From: Closterium sp. Naga37s-1
Lineage: Eukaryota; Streptophyta; Zygnematophyceae; Desmidiales; Closteriaceae
DNA: 64,000 nt
NCBI GenBank assembly: GCA_947471745.1
Contig: CANJKZ010000465.1
Span: 62,001-126,000, forward strand
Reading direction: 5' to 3'
Below the pieces are notes generated by a model. The model did not search any database, was not told the origin of the DNA, and worked only from the letters and a program-made list of their open reading frames with translations. Positions within the stretch are counted from its first letter, which is position 1; each line of letters begins with the position of its first letter. The position numbers and the translations under genes are program-made. Positions 10,645 through 22,409 of the stretch are shown piece by piece.

Positions 10645-11566
10645 CTGCAGGGGGGCAACATGTCATGCCACCAACATTCAGCACACACAAACATCATGAA
10701 TCAACTTGCTTGCTCCTCTCTGCCATCCGTTACCTTTAAGGTACAGACGCAGACATGTGCGAACGTTTTGAGACAGCCTTTCAACCGTCCGCCTCAACCC
10801 ACTCCTCACCTCTTGCTGCACGCCTTGGATGTTCTCCCATCACCCGCCTTGCCCTCTCCCTTTGCCCTTCGCTCCTCCCTCCGCGCACGCTTCAGCCCCC
10901 TGCCTCCAGCCACCGTGGCCCCTTCCTTGCAGCGTGCTTCCATTGCAGCCTGAGCGTGGGTGGGCACCCCCACCGCACTCTCAGTCCCTGCTCTCCCATC
11001 GCCACATGCCGCCTCTTGCATCGCCTGCACCCTGCCCTCTTCCACTCCTGCGCCTTGCGCCCCGAATGCCCCACCACCACCCCCCCACTTCCTGCTCGTC
11101 TCCACCTCCTCCCCCCTGCTGTCATGCACGCGCACTGGGGAGGTCAGGCGTGCAGCATGGTGGTGGGTGCAAGGGGCGCTGGTGCGCGCACAGGGACAGG
11201 CCGCAGCTGCACGCAGGTGCTGCCCGTGAGTGTGCTGCTGAAAGGAAGGTGCTCTTGTAGCCGCGTGGCACGATGCCAGCGATGTGGCGAGGCAGAAAGT
11301 GCGCTGCAGGGAGGGAGAGGGGCGCACGAGATGATTGTGAGTACCATGCCTCTCATTGAAACGGGCCACGTGGAATAGAGGGAATGAGACATGCAAACGA
11401 AGGGCGAGTGAGTGAGAAATGGAAAAACGGAGATAAAAGATGACGTGGCAGTGAAACGTGTGAGCTAGTGAGCGTGATGAAAAGGCGAGAGAAGGGGGAG
11501 GGGAAGGGGGGTTGGGTGGGATCCAGGGGGGTGGAGGAATGGAGAGAATGGAGAGGCGTGACGCAC

Positions 11567-12915
11567 ATGAGTGGGCGGCAGTATTGGTGACGCGAGCAGC
11601 AGTTCAGGGCTGACGCCCACCGGCAGCACCAGGCACGGCGGGCTCTCCTCGCCTGCTGCCTCTGCTGCTGGCCTTGCATCTGTGCTCCGCTGTGCGAGCA
11701 CCCGTGGTGGCGCCTGGGGCAGAGCATAGCGAGAAGGGGGGGGTCAGGCGAGAAGGGCAGGACGAGGGGTGCGGCGCGACGACATGGGAGTGGAAAGGAG
11801 AGAGAGCCATGGCAGAAAGCGTAGAGCAGTGGAGCCGGTGGCGCGGGAGCAGTGACGACAGCAGCGCTCACCTGTGCGACGCTCATGCTGGGAGCGGCCC
11901 ACTCGTGGCCTCTGCCTGACCGCGGCTCATCCGCAGCTGCACCTGCGCGCTCTCTCTGCGGGGGCGCGCTGCCACACGGCGCTGCCTTGCGGGATGCTCC
12001 ATCATGACCTGCGGAAACTGCTCCCTCCTTCCCCTGCACTCGCGCTCGCTGCTCTTGCTGCAGCGCGCCATGCGTGCCGTGCACCTCGCCCCCTGTGCGC
12101 ACACCCGCCATGCCCATGGCACGGCCTCGCCCGTCCCGTTCATTGTCCCCGACGCCACCATCCGTGTGCCCCTGCATCGCACCCCCACGCACTCCCGCTG
12201 CCGCACACGACGTACTGTCGCCACCAAGTGCGCCACACGCACCGCCGCTCACGCATGGCCGGTCGCACGGCAGTGGCGCCAGCGCTGCTGCCTGCGGCGG
12301 CGCCAGCGACTGTCGCTGCTGCTCCTCCCCCAGCTGCACCCGCACCTCGTCGTGTCGTCCGTGCGCCGCTACCGCCGGCCCTTGCTCCTTGCCTTCTCCA
12401 TCCCCCGGGACCCTCGCGGTTGCGGAGGCCAGGAGCGCGAGCAGCCGCTGTCGCCATGCACCGCACGCGGCGCACGACGCCTCGCGCCCACAGCCTTGAG
12501 GCGAACCGCACTCAGCGCAACCCGGTAAGCCTGCGCTAGGCGCGTGCATGGTGGCGTGCGACGGCACTGCCGGCCCCCAAGGCACTGCTGAGTCTGTCGT
12601 GGTGACCCTCCACGCCATGGCAGCAGCAGGGGGGGACGGCGGGGAAGCGGGGGGTGGCGCGGGGCAGGAGCGAGCGGTGGAGTCGGGGGCCGGCAGGGCT
12701 GGGCGACGCAGGACGAGCGGCGGAAGCGAGTGGTGGCGGAGCGGGCATGGCGGAGAGCTTGACACGCCGATCGCGCGATCTGGCGAATGCGTCTCGTCAG
12801 CCGAGGGGAGCGCGGCTTTGCAGAGGGCGCCGCGATGATGGCGACAGTCGAGGGGCGACATGGCAGCGAGCCGAGGGACGGACAAACGGGGTGCAGTGGG
12901 CGCGATGCAAGGCAT
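11567..12915 (-). CDS. WRKY gene, probable upstream exons (N-terminal region)
   Basis: Two exons upstream of the WRKY domain fit one gene. The first is an open frame from about 12915 down to a donor CAG|GTGAGC with exon end at 11872, rich in Ala, Gly and Pro; its start codon is uncertain. The second, 11713-11567 (147 bp, phase 0 at both ends), lies between acceptor CCCCAG and a candidate donor CAT|GTGCGT and encodes LPVGVSPELLLASPILPP. That resembles the Ser-Pro 'PGLSPTxLLDSP' motif ahead of the N-terminal WRKY domain in group I proteins. What joins this to the exon at 10644 is not resolved. The minus-strand frames about 11390-10806 include a basic GLKRARREERR stretch that could be a nuclear-localisation signal, but I see no second WRKYGQK motif anywhere. 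The link to the WRKY exons is inference. Confidence 0.5.
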
Positions 12916-13530
12916 GGAAGTAGGGTGGAGTGAGGTTCAGGGGAAGCTCAGTGGTAACCAAATGAAAGCTCGCTGATCGTGTTGTGTGCAGCGATAGCCG
13001 TGAAACGCGCCCTTCTCATCAAAACCAGCAGCTACTGCCCCTACAGTTTGCCTCCAGGTATGCAAACTCACGAATGTGAAGGGTCTCTGCTTCCAACCCA
13101 ACTCCGTACTGCAGTCTCCCCTGTCGTGGTTTGACGGTTCACCACGAAAGCACCTGGAAACTGGGGATTGGGGCAGAAAGGCCCAACTCCTGACCGTTGA
13201 CGAGATTGGCACACCTCCAGGAATTTCTCCCCATTGTAGCTGTAGCCAATCCCCTGTTAGCTAATTCTGCTGAAGTGAGCTTATTGCAACGAGCCTGAAA
13301 AAATAAAACGTTTTCGCCCGACCGACACAACGGTAGAGAAATACTACTGTACCTAAATGGCCGAGAGGACGAAGCTTCTTTGCAGGTGGCCTGATTTTCA
13401 GTCATGCCACCGTCAAAGCGACACCAGTCAACTCGCAGCCGCTTCAGAATGACGTGTACCCGGTAAAGTGCTGGAAAGGACCTGTTACTTCATGCAGATT
13501 GAACAATATGTGTTATGAATGAACTTGCAG
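12916..13530. other. Gap between WRKY gene and gypsy E, possible minus-strand exon
   Basis: A minus-strand segment about 13297-13157 is bounded by TTTTTTCAG and CCAG|GTGCTT and stays open (47 codons including TATMGRNSWRCANLV), so it could be an exon of an upstream gene or of the WRKY gene. No domain is recognised. The rest shows nothing I can name. Confidence 0.3.
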
Positions 13531-13535
13531 AATGC

Positions 13536-13887
13536 TGTTACGAGTGCAATTGAACGAGCGAGTGAGATTTGCACTATCGAAGCAATCAATACAATGAGCG
13601 AAGGCATGAGCGAAGAATATATAGCGAAGCTATCGTGGTAACGGTAATGCGGGAAATTGGGGTGCGCTACGGGCCTAGCACCGAGGTTGGGAATTGTCGA
13701 GGCGGAGGTCCGAAGCGCGGGTTACTAACCGAACCGTGAGGTTGGGTCGCATTGTGAACAGTGGCGGGAGTCGTGGTCGAGGCGAGTGTCGCGAGCGGGT
13801 AACGTTCACGGATGGGTGCCGATGGCGGGAACGGGCATGTACGCGGTAAGCAGGGACGCGAAGTAAGGAAAAGGAATTTTCCTTTCA
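13536..13887 (-). repeat. 3' LTR of gypsy E
   Basis: 352 bp; on the plus strand it begins TGTTACGAGTGCAATTG and ends CCTTTCA. It is bordered outside by AATGC and inside by the polypurine tract. Confidence 0.95.
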
Positions 13888-14499
13888 CTACCCCCCTCCC
13901 CAAGGAGGCCCCTCTTACGAGAGCGCGTGTACATCTCGAAAGTTTTGGCTGCGCAGATACTCAGTTAGGACAGGGTGTTTCTCGACTCTATCCAGGGGAA
14001 CCCAGTTGTCTTTCCAGCGGATCAGAAATTCGATCCTGCGGGCTCCCCGTGGGTCACGTACTCGGTGGCTCAGTATTTTTTCGGGCGTGATGATTGGCTC
14101 TGTCGGTGGTCGGGTCATGCTGGCGGGGCGGTTGCGAGGCAGTTGGCTGGTGGATGACACGTATGGGCGAAGCAGGCTGATGTGGAATGACGGGCTGACG
14201 TACCAGTCAGCAGGGAGGAGGAGGTGGGCGGTGACGGGTGTGATCATGTGGCTGATGCGAAATGGCCCGCAATATCGGGGGCGGAGTTTTGGGGTGATGG
14301 GCAGGCGGAGGTTTTGAGTGTCGAGTAATACCAGGTCGTCGGGTTCGTAAGTGACGGGGCGGCGGTGTCGGTCGGCGTTGCGCTTAGCGATGACGTTTGA
14401 TTTTTTTATTGCTTCTGCTGCTCGGGTCCGTGCTGCTTGCAGTATTTCTGCGAACTGTTGCGCGCGTGGGACTGGGTTGTCGGGATTCGGGGTCATGGG

Positions 14500-14627
14500 T
14501 GTCAGAACACATAGCTCATGCATATTGTGTAGGCTATAGTGGGGTAGCCCATAAGGGGTACAACCCAATTAGGGTTAGTACTTGTACCCAATTCATTCAT
14601 AGTTCATTCATTCCTCGTTTCTTCTCA
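14500..14627 (+). mobile_element. Solo copia LTR inside gypsy E, target duplication ATGGG
   Basis: A 128-bp copia LTR (TGTCAGAAC...TTCTTCTCA) with the family core GGCTATAGTGGGGTAGCCCA and GGGGTACAACCCAATT is flanked by ATGGG at 14495-14499 and 14628-14632. No internal copia sequence is present, so this is a solo LTR left by LTR-LTR recombination after insertion into E. Confidence 0.95.
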
Positions 14628-17600
14628 ATGGGTACTGTGGGGTCTTGTCCGTAGTTCAGGTAAAACGGTGACTGTTGGGTCGTGGCAGATGGCGAGTTGT
14701 TGTACGCGAACTCGATGAGTGGCAGTTGCTGTTCCCACGTGGTCGGGTCGTCACACGTGGCTCGGATGAGCTGTTCCATGGTCTGATTTGTCCGTTTTGT
14801 CTGTCCGTCGGTTTCGGGGTGGTATGATGAACTGAACTGTAGTCGCGTGCCGAACTGCTGCCACAGGTTTCGCCAGAAGTTGCTGGTGAATTTCGTGTCG
14901 CGGTCGCTGATAATTGATGCGGGTATCCCGTGCAATCGAACGACGGTGGAGATGAAGAGGCGGGCTGTTTCTTCGGCTGTGATTGATTTCTTGCAGGCTG
15001 CGAAGTGTGCCATTTTCGTCAACCGATCGACGACGACCAAGATCGCGTCGTTCCCACTTGCTCCAGCCGGTAACCCCGTGACGAAGTCCATCGTCACCTG
15101 CTGCCAAGCACGCTCTAGGGGTGGTATCGGCTGCAACTGTCCTGCCGGTCGTTGTCGTGACGACTTCATGAGCTGGCAGGTGGGACACGATGCCACGTGT
15201 CGTTGCACGTCGGTCAGCATCTCGGGCCCGTAGTAATACCGCTGCAGCTGCTGTCGTGTTTTCTCTACCCCGAAATGTCATGAGGTAACCCCGTCGTGTG
15301 CCTCCTGTAGTAACAGTTCCCTTAGTAAAGTGTAGCCCGGTACCCAGATGCGGTCGGTGCCGGCTTTTACATAATACACCCCTTTTGCTGCTGCGAACTG
15401 CTGCGAGTTGCCTCCGGTAAAGAAGGGGTCTGTCTGATATCCGTGGGTAAATAGGCCTGTCAGTAATGGGCTGGTATGTGCGAGTAGTATGGCGTGGATC
15501 TGGGCAGTTGGGCGGGTCAGTGCGTCGGCAATGTTCGATGCTCCCTTTTTATAGGTGACCGTGTAGTGGAAGTTTGACTCGAGGAAATCGAGCCAGCGGA
15601 TCTGTCGTGGGTTGAGGTGGGGCTGTGCGCGGAGGTACTGTAGTGATCTGTGGTCTGTCCGTACTGTCACGTCTGCGCCGGTCAAGTAACAGCGCCAGAC
15701 CTTGAACGCATGCACGATCGCGAGCATTTCGCGGTCGTGTATCGGGTAATTTTTCTCGGGCGGATGCAGTTTTCGTGACTCGTATGCGATGGGCTGTAAA
15801 CCGTTGCCGAAATCTTGTAGCAGTACGGCTCCAATGGCGATGTCGCTTGCGTCTGTAACTACTTCGAATGGGCGGTGTGGGTCGGCGATGCGCAGTACGG
15901 GCGGTGAACAAAGAATATTTTTCAGGGCAGTGAAGGCAGCATGCTCTTTCTCCCCCCACGTAAAAGCGACCCCCTTCCGCAGTAGATCCGTCAGCGGGGC
16001 AGTTAACCGTGCCATGTCGGGGACGAACCGACGCACATAATTAACGAACCCCAAAAAACTCTGCAGCTCCGTGATGTTCGTCGGGGGGTGCCATGCTTTT
16101 ACCGTGTCCATTAACGAACCCTTGGTCAGTAGCCTGTGCTCGTCTAAAACTTTAAACACAGCTTCCAGATCTGCTAAGCGCTGCTGCTTATCACGACTGT
16201 AGACTAGGATGTCGTCGAGGTAAACTATCACGCATTTATCTAAGAGTGGCCTAAACGCCTCGTTCATGGTCATCTGAAATGTCGCCGGTGCGTTGGTCAG
16301 CCCGAATGGCACCACGGTGTACTTGAATGACCCGTACCTAGTTCGAAATGCCGTTTTTACGCAGTCCGATGGTTCGACCCGAATCTGGTGGTAACCTCCG
16401 CGTAAGTCAATTTTCGAAAAGTCCCGTGCTGTTCGCAGTTGATCTATCACTTCGTCGGCGCGGGGAATGGGGTATCGCGACTTGACTGTAACCCTGTTCA
16501 GTGCTCTGTAGTCGATGCACATGCGGAAACCTCCGTCCTTTTTCGGTGTGAACAGTATCGGTGCGGCGAACGGTGATGAACTCGGTCGGATAAATTTCTT
16601 CTCCAGTAGGTAATCTAACTGCTTCCTCAGTTCGTCAAGCTCGGGCTGTGTCAGTCTGAACTGTCGCTGTACGGTTGGCTGTGCCCCGGGTTCTAACTCT
16701 ATTCGGTGGTCGTGTGCTCGCTGAGGTGGCAGTCCCTCCGGTAAGTCGTCCGGAAAAATCCCCGGGTACCGTTTCAACAGTTCCTGTAGTTCGGGCGGTA
16801 CTACTGCCAACAGTTTCTGAAAATCGCTCGGCTGCTCTGCTTCTTCTACCAATGCTATATCCAGTGCGTACACGTCAGCTCCAGCGGCGACAGCCCGTTT
16901 CATCGTGATGGCGTTGACGTGGACCGTTGAAGACTCGGGCGACTGCCAGCGAGGTAGTATGACCCAGTTACCGCTACTTCGCACAGTGCAGCTACCCGTC
17001 GTCCAGTCGATTCGCGGGTTATATCGTCGCAGCCAATCACGTCCCAGTAAAATGTCGTGCCCATCCAATGTCGTCGCGAGCATTTCCTGTGCGAACCCAA
17101 AGTTCCCCCCGCAGCGGACTATTACTCTTTCCACCTTCTCCCGTATGGCCAGCGGCGTGCCGTCGACTAAGCGTGCATCTATCTCCGGTAAACACCGACT
17201 AAGTGTCAGCTGCAGCTTCCGTGCGGTTGCGGTATTAACTAAACGGTGACTTGCTCCCCCGTCTATAAAAATCTTCACTGCTGCTCCCTGTATTTTCCCG
17301 TGGATCAGTACTGGGCAATCCGTCGCTGTACCCTCCTTGTTCGTCCGAGCCCGATCGATAGCATGAATCGGTACTGTGACTCGGTGAGGGTCGGTGAGGT
17401 TGGGCGAGCAGGCAGTCTCGTCAGTAGTTGGCCCGACTGCTGGCGTTTCCCTGCCTTGGAGACTCCCTCCCCTGCTCTGCTCCGCGGTGCCTCAGCTCCT
17501 CTGGGCACTCACTCTTGCGATGGCCAGGCCTATTGCAAGCAAAGCAGCGCCCCTTAAACGGCGCGGCAGCTGCATTTGTCGCAACGGCATGTACAGTGGC

Positions 17601-18790
17601 GTGCTCGATCGGTCCCCGAGGGCGATGTCCGTAGTAGGACCCCGGTCTCGGACGGCGTAAGATATCGATTCTCTCGGCGAGCACGAGAATCTCGTTGAAA
17701 TTCGAGAGTCCGCGTAGCATGATTTCGTGCGAGATGTCCGGCTTCAGCCCTCCAACGTAACAGTCCACCCGCTCCGCTTCGTGCATGTAGCCGACTTGCT
17801 CGCATAATGCGAGAAAACCACTCGTGTAGTCTTGAACCGACCCGAGCTGCTGCCAAGTACGCAGTCTCTGACGCGCCGAAATAGAAGCCGCGATCGGCTC
17901 GAAGCACGCCCGAAGCCCTGCGCACCACGCATCCCACGTGCTGTACTGGGCTGTTTCGCAGAATGAACTACAGGTGACGGCTGGACCCGTGGGCCCTTCC
18001 TCTTGCGACGGTGGCTCGTAGGCGCGTGGCGACGTCACGATGACTCGCCACCAGTCCATGGCGGGGCCCCTCAGCAGCGAAACAGCGTAGCAAATCTTCG
18101 CTGCGTCCGACTCGACGTAATTCGCGTCGAAGAAAACGTTCATCGTGAAGACCCACGATTGAACCGTCGGACCTCCACGTTGGCTCGGATCGAAACAGGG
18201 CGGGCGCTTCGGCTTGAGTGGCATTGGTGCCATGATGTCGTGGCTGCCACTTGTTGCTGCAAACTCCACGTGCCGACGAGCTTCGCGAGGCCCACGCGGG
18301 CTTGGCACGGCCCGATTTCTCTCCATGCCAGGCATCGATTGAGCGGCGCCATCACTGGCTGCGCCCGAGCGCTGTCCCACGCTGTCCTTTTGCGTCGGTG
18401 TGCCTGATGAGATGACGATCGGTTCTTCTGATAGCGCAGGTGCATTTGCGGGTGCTTGTGATGGAGCTGGTGCATTCACCGTTGATTGCTGGCGGGCGGA
18501 GTCACGTTCCGCCGTGAGTGTCGCGATTTCGAGTGCCGAATCTTCGAGTTGGCGCACGAGATGGTCGAGCTGCTCCTGCGTCAATGTCGCAAGATTAATT
18601 TCGGCCATGGCGGGGGTGTCGGGCAAGCTCAGCGAGAGCCTCTGTCGTGGCCGTGCGTGCTTACGAGAGAGCACTGCGAGCGGCGGTGCTTGGTCGCTGA
18701 GAGACGTCTACCCCCCCAAAAAATTGAGATAATGGGGAAGCGAAGGTGTGGGCGCGGTCCGAGAGGAGATCGTAGGCTCTGAATACCAAG

Positions 18791-19142
18791 TGTTACGAGT
18801 GCAATTGAACGAGCGAGTGAGATTTGCACTATCGAAGCAATCAATCCAATGAGCGAAGGCATGAGCGAAGAATATATAGCGAAGCTATCGTGGTAACGGT
18901 AATGCGGGAAATTGGGGTGCGCTACGGGCCTAGCGCCGAGGTTGGGAATTGTCGAGGCGGAGGTCCGGAGCGCGGGTTACCAACCGAACCGTGAGGTTGG
19001 GTCGCATTGTGAACAGTGGCGGGAGTCGTGGTCGAGGCGAGTGTCGCGAGCGGGTAACGTTCACGGATGGGTGCCGATGGCGGGAACGGGCATGTACGCG
19101 GTAAGCAGGGACGCGAAGTAAGGAAAAGGAAATTTCCTTACA
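18791..19142 (-). repeat. 5' LTR of gypsy E
   Basis: 352 bp, partner of 13536-13887. The PBS is on its inner side at about 18776-18789 (minus strand). Confidence 0.95.
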
Positions 19143-19147
19143 AATGC

Positions 19148-20240
19148 GCAGAATAACGAATAACAAGAATGTTGAATTACTGAATCACGATACAATGAAA
19201 GTGACGGGAATTTATCAGGGGAATCCTGGCTATGCGGGGAGTTCGGGCGAGGATGGCTCGAAAGTGTTGCGATTGGCGCGGAGGCGACGCGGGAGTGGTT
19301 CGGTTGCGGAAATGTAGGCCGAACGTGAGGGTCGCGTGACCAGGGCCTATTTTATCAGGGTATTTTACCCTTTTTGCCCTGACCGTATGCCGCTTTTTCC
19401 CAGTTACCCTTGCCAAATCAGCCTATGGAAATTTTTACCCTAGCGTAAAAAGGCTAAGGTTTTAAGTACACTTATAGCTTTTGGTTTTACACGGACTGTA
19501 TCAGGGTACGATGCCAAGTACACTGACACCGAAACCTTTTTTACCGCGAATTCAGCCACACATCACGTGAAGACAGAAGTCACCACAGGCCCACTGCCAC
19601 GCTCATTGCCAACGGTGCCAGTTTGCGCGTCAGGTGAAATTCGTGCGGTCCTATGCATCACATGGCAGTCGATGTTGTCCTGCAGCAACAGCCATGCAGT
19701 TCCCGCGGTGCGCGGGTACCGCTCAGCAGGGCGCTTGTTGTGCTTTGTGTTTCCCAAGGGGTTTTAGGGCGATTGTTGTTGTGGTTGCACTGGTTCTTTA
19801 GTTATATGGACTGTTACATGAGAAATTAATGGCTTAGACTTTTTGGAGTACAAACAGGCTAACAACATTATACCCTGGTACAATCAGTGTATTGCTAGAA
19901 AGGCATAGTGCCAGCGTAGCAGAAACGTGTTTGTAGAAAGGAACAAGACAGAAATCTTGCATTGATCATTGAATGATGGAATGATTGAATTGTCAGAAGA
20001 AGTGACACAGCAGGGTATTCATGCATCCATCTACCCCTCCCAGGATGGCCCCATTCACACCAATAACGGTGTACCAATAATTCTACCCTCTATCCTCCAA
20101 TAATGCTGAGCTCCAATAATTCTAGCCCTACAATAATTGTGACAATTATTGTAGGCCCTGGAGGCTTATAGCGAGTACTACACTAAAACCGAACAGCACA
20201 AGTATACAGTATTTGATATACTGTATTCGGGTTTCCAACA
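19148..20240. other. Intergenic DNA with a possible degraded LTR end
   Basis: No coding sequence is recognised. At 20240-20249 the minus strand reads a purine tract (AAGGGGGAG) followed by TGTTGGAAACCCG, which looks like a polypurine tract and LTR start of a minus-strand element. The next 200 bp hold repeated CCAATAATTCTA and a short palindrome around CAATAATTGTGACAATTATTG. No matching second LTR or body was found, so this is tentative. Confidence 0.3.
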
Positions 20241-21110
20241 CTCCCCCTTGCTGTAGGTTTTAGTGAATTCGGTTTTCTTGGAGGATGGGGTGGATGAGGT
20301 GGTGTACCACCATAGGGATAGGGGTGCGCCCAAACCAAGCTAGGGTTTGGTGCTGGCCAAGCTGCTTGTCACTGTAGCACTTTCACCTCCCAACCTTTGG
20401 GCCTTTCAAACTCCTACCAAACCGCCTTCGCTCACGTTTTCCAAACCCTCCTTCAAACCTCGATATTCCAGATCTAAATCCAGGGAGTAATGGCTGCTGC
20501 TGAGGAAATCGTAGCAGCTCCATGGCGAAATCTCCTCGTAACCATGACGGAATGCACGTATTGTCATGGCGGAATTCCCTTAGCGCACGCCGAGTTTCCG
20601 AAACCGTTGACGTTATGACATGCGATTGTCTCTGCTGTGGACTATCGCATGGTTGCTGTGCGACGACGCAAAACCGCAGCGGATCTGCGTCTGCGACGAC
20701 TGCAGTTGCGGATGACACGAATCGGTAGCGGGTAACGCATGGCATGCGGCTGGCGCGGAACTGCATTGGCATGCGCACACTTCGCACGATTGAAGCGACG
20801 ACCTGGCGTTCGTCAGCGGCTGACGATCTGGTGCGCGTTTGCTGCAGCATCTTCGTGTCCGCGCTTGCTGCATCTTCGTGGGTCTTCCTCCCCCTGCCTT
20901 CCTGCCTTTCTGCGTAAACCTTGCATTTCTCCCCCTGCCTCGTGCTGTGATGGCACAAGGTTGTCCATGTCTTAAATCCACACCAAAGGATGATGCCAAG
21001 TCCTCTCTGACTTCACCCATGCTCTCTTGTAATGCCCCCCCTACACTCCAGCTGACACACGGTAGCAGCAGGAGTTGCCGAACTCCATCAGTTGGAGGGT
21101 TGCGCATGTC
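20241..21110. other. Intergenic DNA, no gene recognised
   Basis: Open frames on the minus strand (to about 20958 and 21350) lack recognisable domains, and their composition follows short repeats. I see no supported gene. Confidence 0.5.
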
Positions 21111-21119
21111 GACGCACTC

Positions 21120-21300
21120 CAAGTGTGCCAAAAACTGCACTTCATGTATGCAGAAATGCCCACTCCAAGTATGCAGTGCACACCAAGTATGCAGAAATGT
21201 GCACACCAAGGTATGCAGTGCACTCCAAGTATGCAGAAATGTGTACCAGGTATGCAGAGACGTGCACGCCAGGTATGCCGAAATGCGTGCTCCCATGTAT
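21120..21300. repeat. Short tandem repeats around CCAAGTATGCAGAAATG
   Basis: About eight degenerate copies, 20-30 bp apart, of a unit with core CCA(A/G)GTATGCAG and alternating AAATG or TGCAC ends. Related units occur at 22040-22120 (CCAGGTGTGCGG), suggesting one dispersed repeat family. Confidence 0.8.
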
Positions 21301-21575
21301 ATTCTCCACTCGTCCCTCAGGTGGTGCCGTTCAGCAGCAACCAGCCGCACGATACCGCTGCATCACGATGAATGACGACTGGCTGCATCCTTTCTGCATG
21401 CTCCCCCTGCCTATTGGCAACCCTTGGTGAGTAGGTCTTCCCGTTATGCTTCTTGACTCCATGTCCCACTCCAGTGCCACCAGATACACTCCACACCCCA
21501 CCTCCCCCCACCCATGTGCTTGTAGTCATGCACGTAACCGCGTACACAGCTACACGCACGTGAGTGAGTGTGGAG

Positions 21576-22271
21576 TTAGGTGATGCCATGTTGTGCAGCA
21601 CAGCTCGAGGAGGCCGCATAGGTGAGTACAGCACCAGAACCATTGACTTGATAATTGCTCAACACACCAATCAGCAGATTGCAAGTGAGATGCTGTGCGC
21701 TTGGCTTGTCCACCTTATTTCCCACATCATCATTTTCCACGCCTTCCGGAATGGAGACACATGTCGTAGGTAAGTCAGTAGCTGCAGCATCTCCTTTTCC
21801 TTTGGTTGCATCAACTTCATCAACTCCAGGTAAGTCTTGCTCTGTTGGGTCTGCTCCATCGCCTCCATGACCTTCGGACATATGATCCGAATCCACTGCA
21901 GACCTTTGTCCTTCTCCCCCTGAAGTCCACTCCGCACTGTGGGGTGAGACTTCATCCGTCTCAACAACATGTGCCAGGTTCCTCACGATGCAGGCTTTGT
22001 TTGCAACGCAGTACTGAACGGATGCGTGTGCAGAGCGGGCTCTCAACTGCACTCCAGGTGTGCGGGAAAGCGCGCTCCCATTTGCATCCAAGTGCACACC
22101 AGGTGTGCGGAAAAATGCATCCCCTTCACGACCATCCTTATTCGACGAGGCACCACCGCGGGAATGTCCAGGATCATGGGCGGATGTAAGTGCCGGCTCA
22201 TACTCCACCACGAGCACTCCATCCACGTCCTTGCCAAGCCCAATCCGCACACACTCGTCTCCAGCATACAT
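21576..22271 (-). CDS. Unrecognised acidic open reading frame (about 231 aa)
   Basis: The frame from an ATG at 22271 stays open to a stop at 21576. The product is acidic and rich in Asp, Glu, Gly, Ser and Thr, beginning MYAGDECVRIGLGKDVDGV, with two SRTPGV/FRTPGV repeats that reflect the local DNA repeats. No domain, signal peptide or membrane segment is seen. It may be a host exon, an inter-domain part of a decayed element, or chance. I do not assign a function. Confidence 0.25.
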   Translation of the reverse strand: MYAGDECVRIGLGKDVDGVLVVEYEPALTSAHDPGHSRGGASSNKDGREGDAFFRTPGVHLDANGSALSRTPGVQLRARSAHASVQYCVANKACIVRNLAHVVETDEVSPHSAEWTSGGEGQRSAVDSDHMSEGHGGDGADPTEQDLPGVDEVDATKGKGDAAATDLPTTCVSIPEGVENDDVGNKVDKPSAQHLTCNLLIGVLSNYQVNGSGAVLTYAASSSCAAQHGIT

Positions 22272-22409
22272 TGTGATTTCGGTGTCTCCATCAGCAACCG
22301 TGTTGATGTGCGTGTCAACGGGAGTTGTTGTTGGCCCCGTCCTCGCTTGGGCGGAGCCGACTTCGTGGTCGGATGAGAGGAGTGCAGCCGACCTGCAGCA
22401 GTGGGGGAG

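Larger units (their letters stand above)
13536..19142 (-). mobile_element. Chromodomain Ty3/gypsy element E, young, target duplication AATGC
   Basis: Two LTRs of 352 bp (13536-13887 and 18791-19142) differ at about six sites by eye (under 2%), and AATGC flanks both ends (13531-13535, 19143-19147). Sense is the minus strand. The PBS (TGGTATTCAGAGCC) lies next to the LTR at 18791, and a G-rich polypurine tract next to 13887. Parts, in sense order: gag with capsid-like region and CCHC knuckle CFACNRPGHRKSEC about 18670-17420; protease (FIDGGASHRLVN) about 17280; RT (PFGLTNAPATFQ, YLDDILVYS) about 16700-16150; RNase H about 15900-15500; integrase (HHCC-type TCQLMKSSRQRPAG, DFVTGLPAG, HPETDGQTKRTN) about 15220-14640; chromodomain (RIEFLIRWKDNWVPLDRV) near 14000. 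A solo copia LTR sits between integrase and chromodomain. It looks nearly whole, with about two or three breaks besides that insertion. Confidence 0.94.

Noticed and set aside
12004-12528. Plus-strand arginine- and histidine-rich frames
   Set aside because: Antisense to the likely first WRKY exon, with composition driven by high GC.
10092-12539. Plus-strand open frames of up to about 220 codons opposite the WRKY gene
   Set aside because: They are GC-rich antisense shadows without domains; WRKY motifs and splice sites put the gene on the minus strand.
20613-21350. 245-codon minus-strand frame with LHTW-type repeats
   Set aside because: The repeats mirror the local DNA tandem repeat; no domain, and no support for a start or splice structure.
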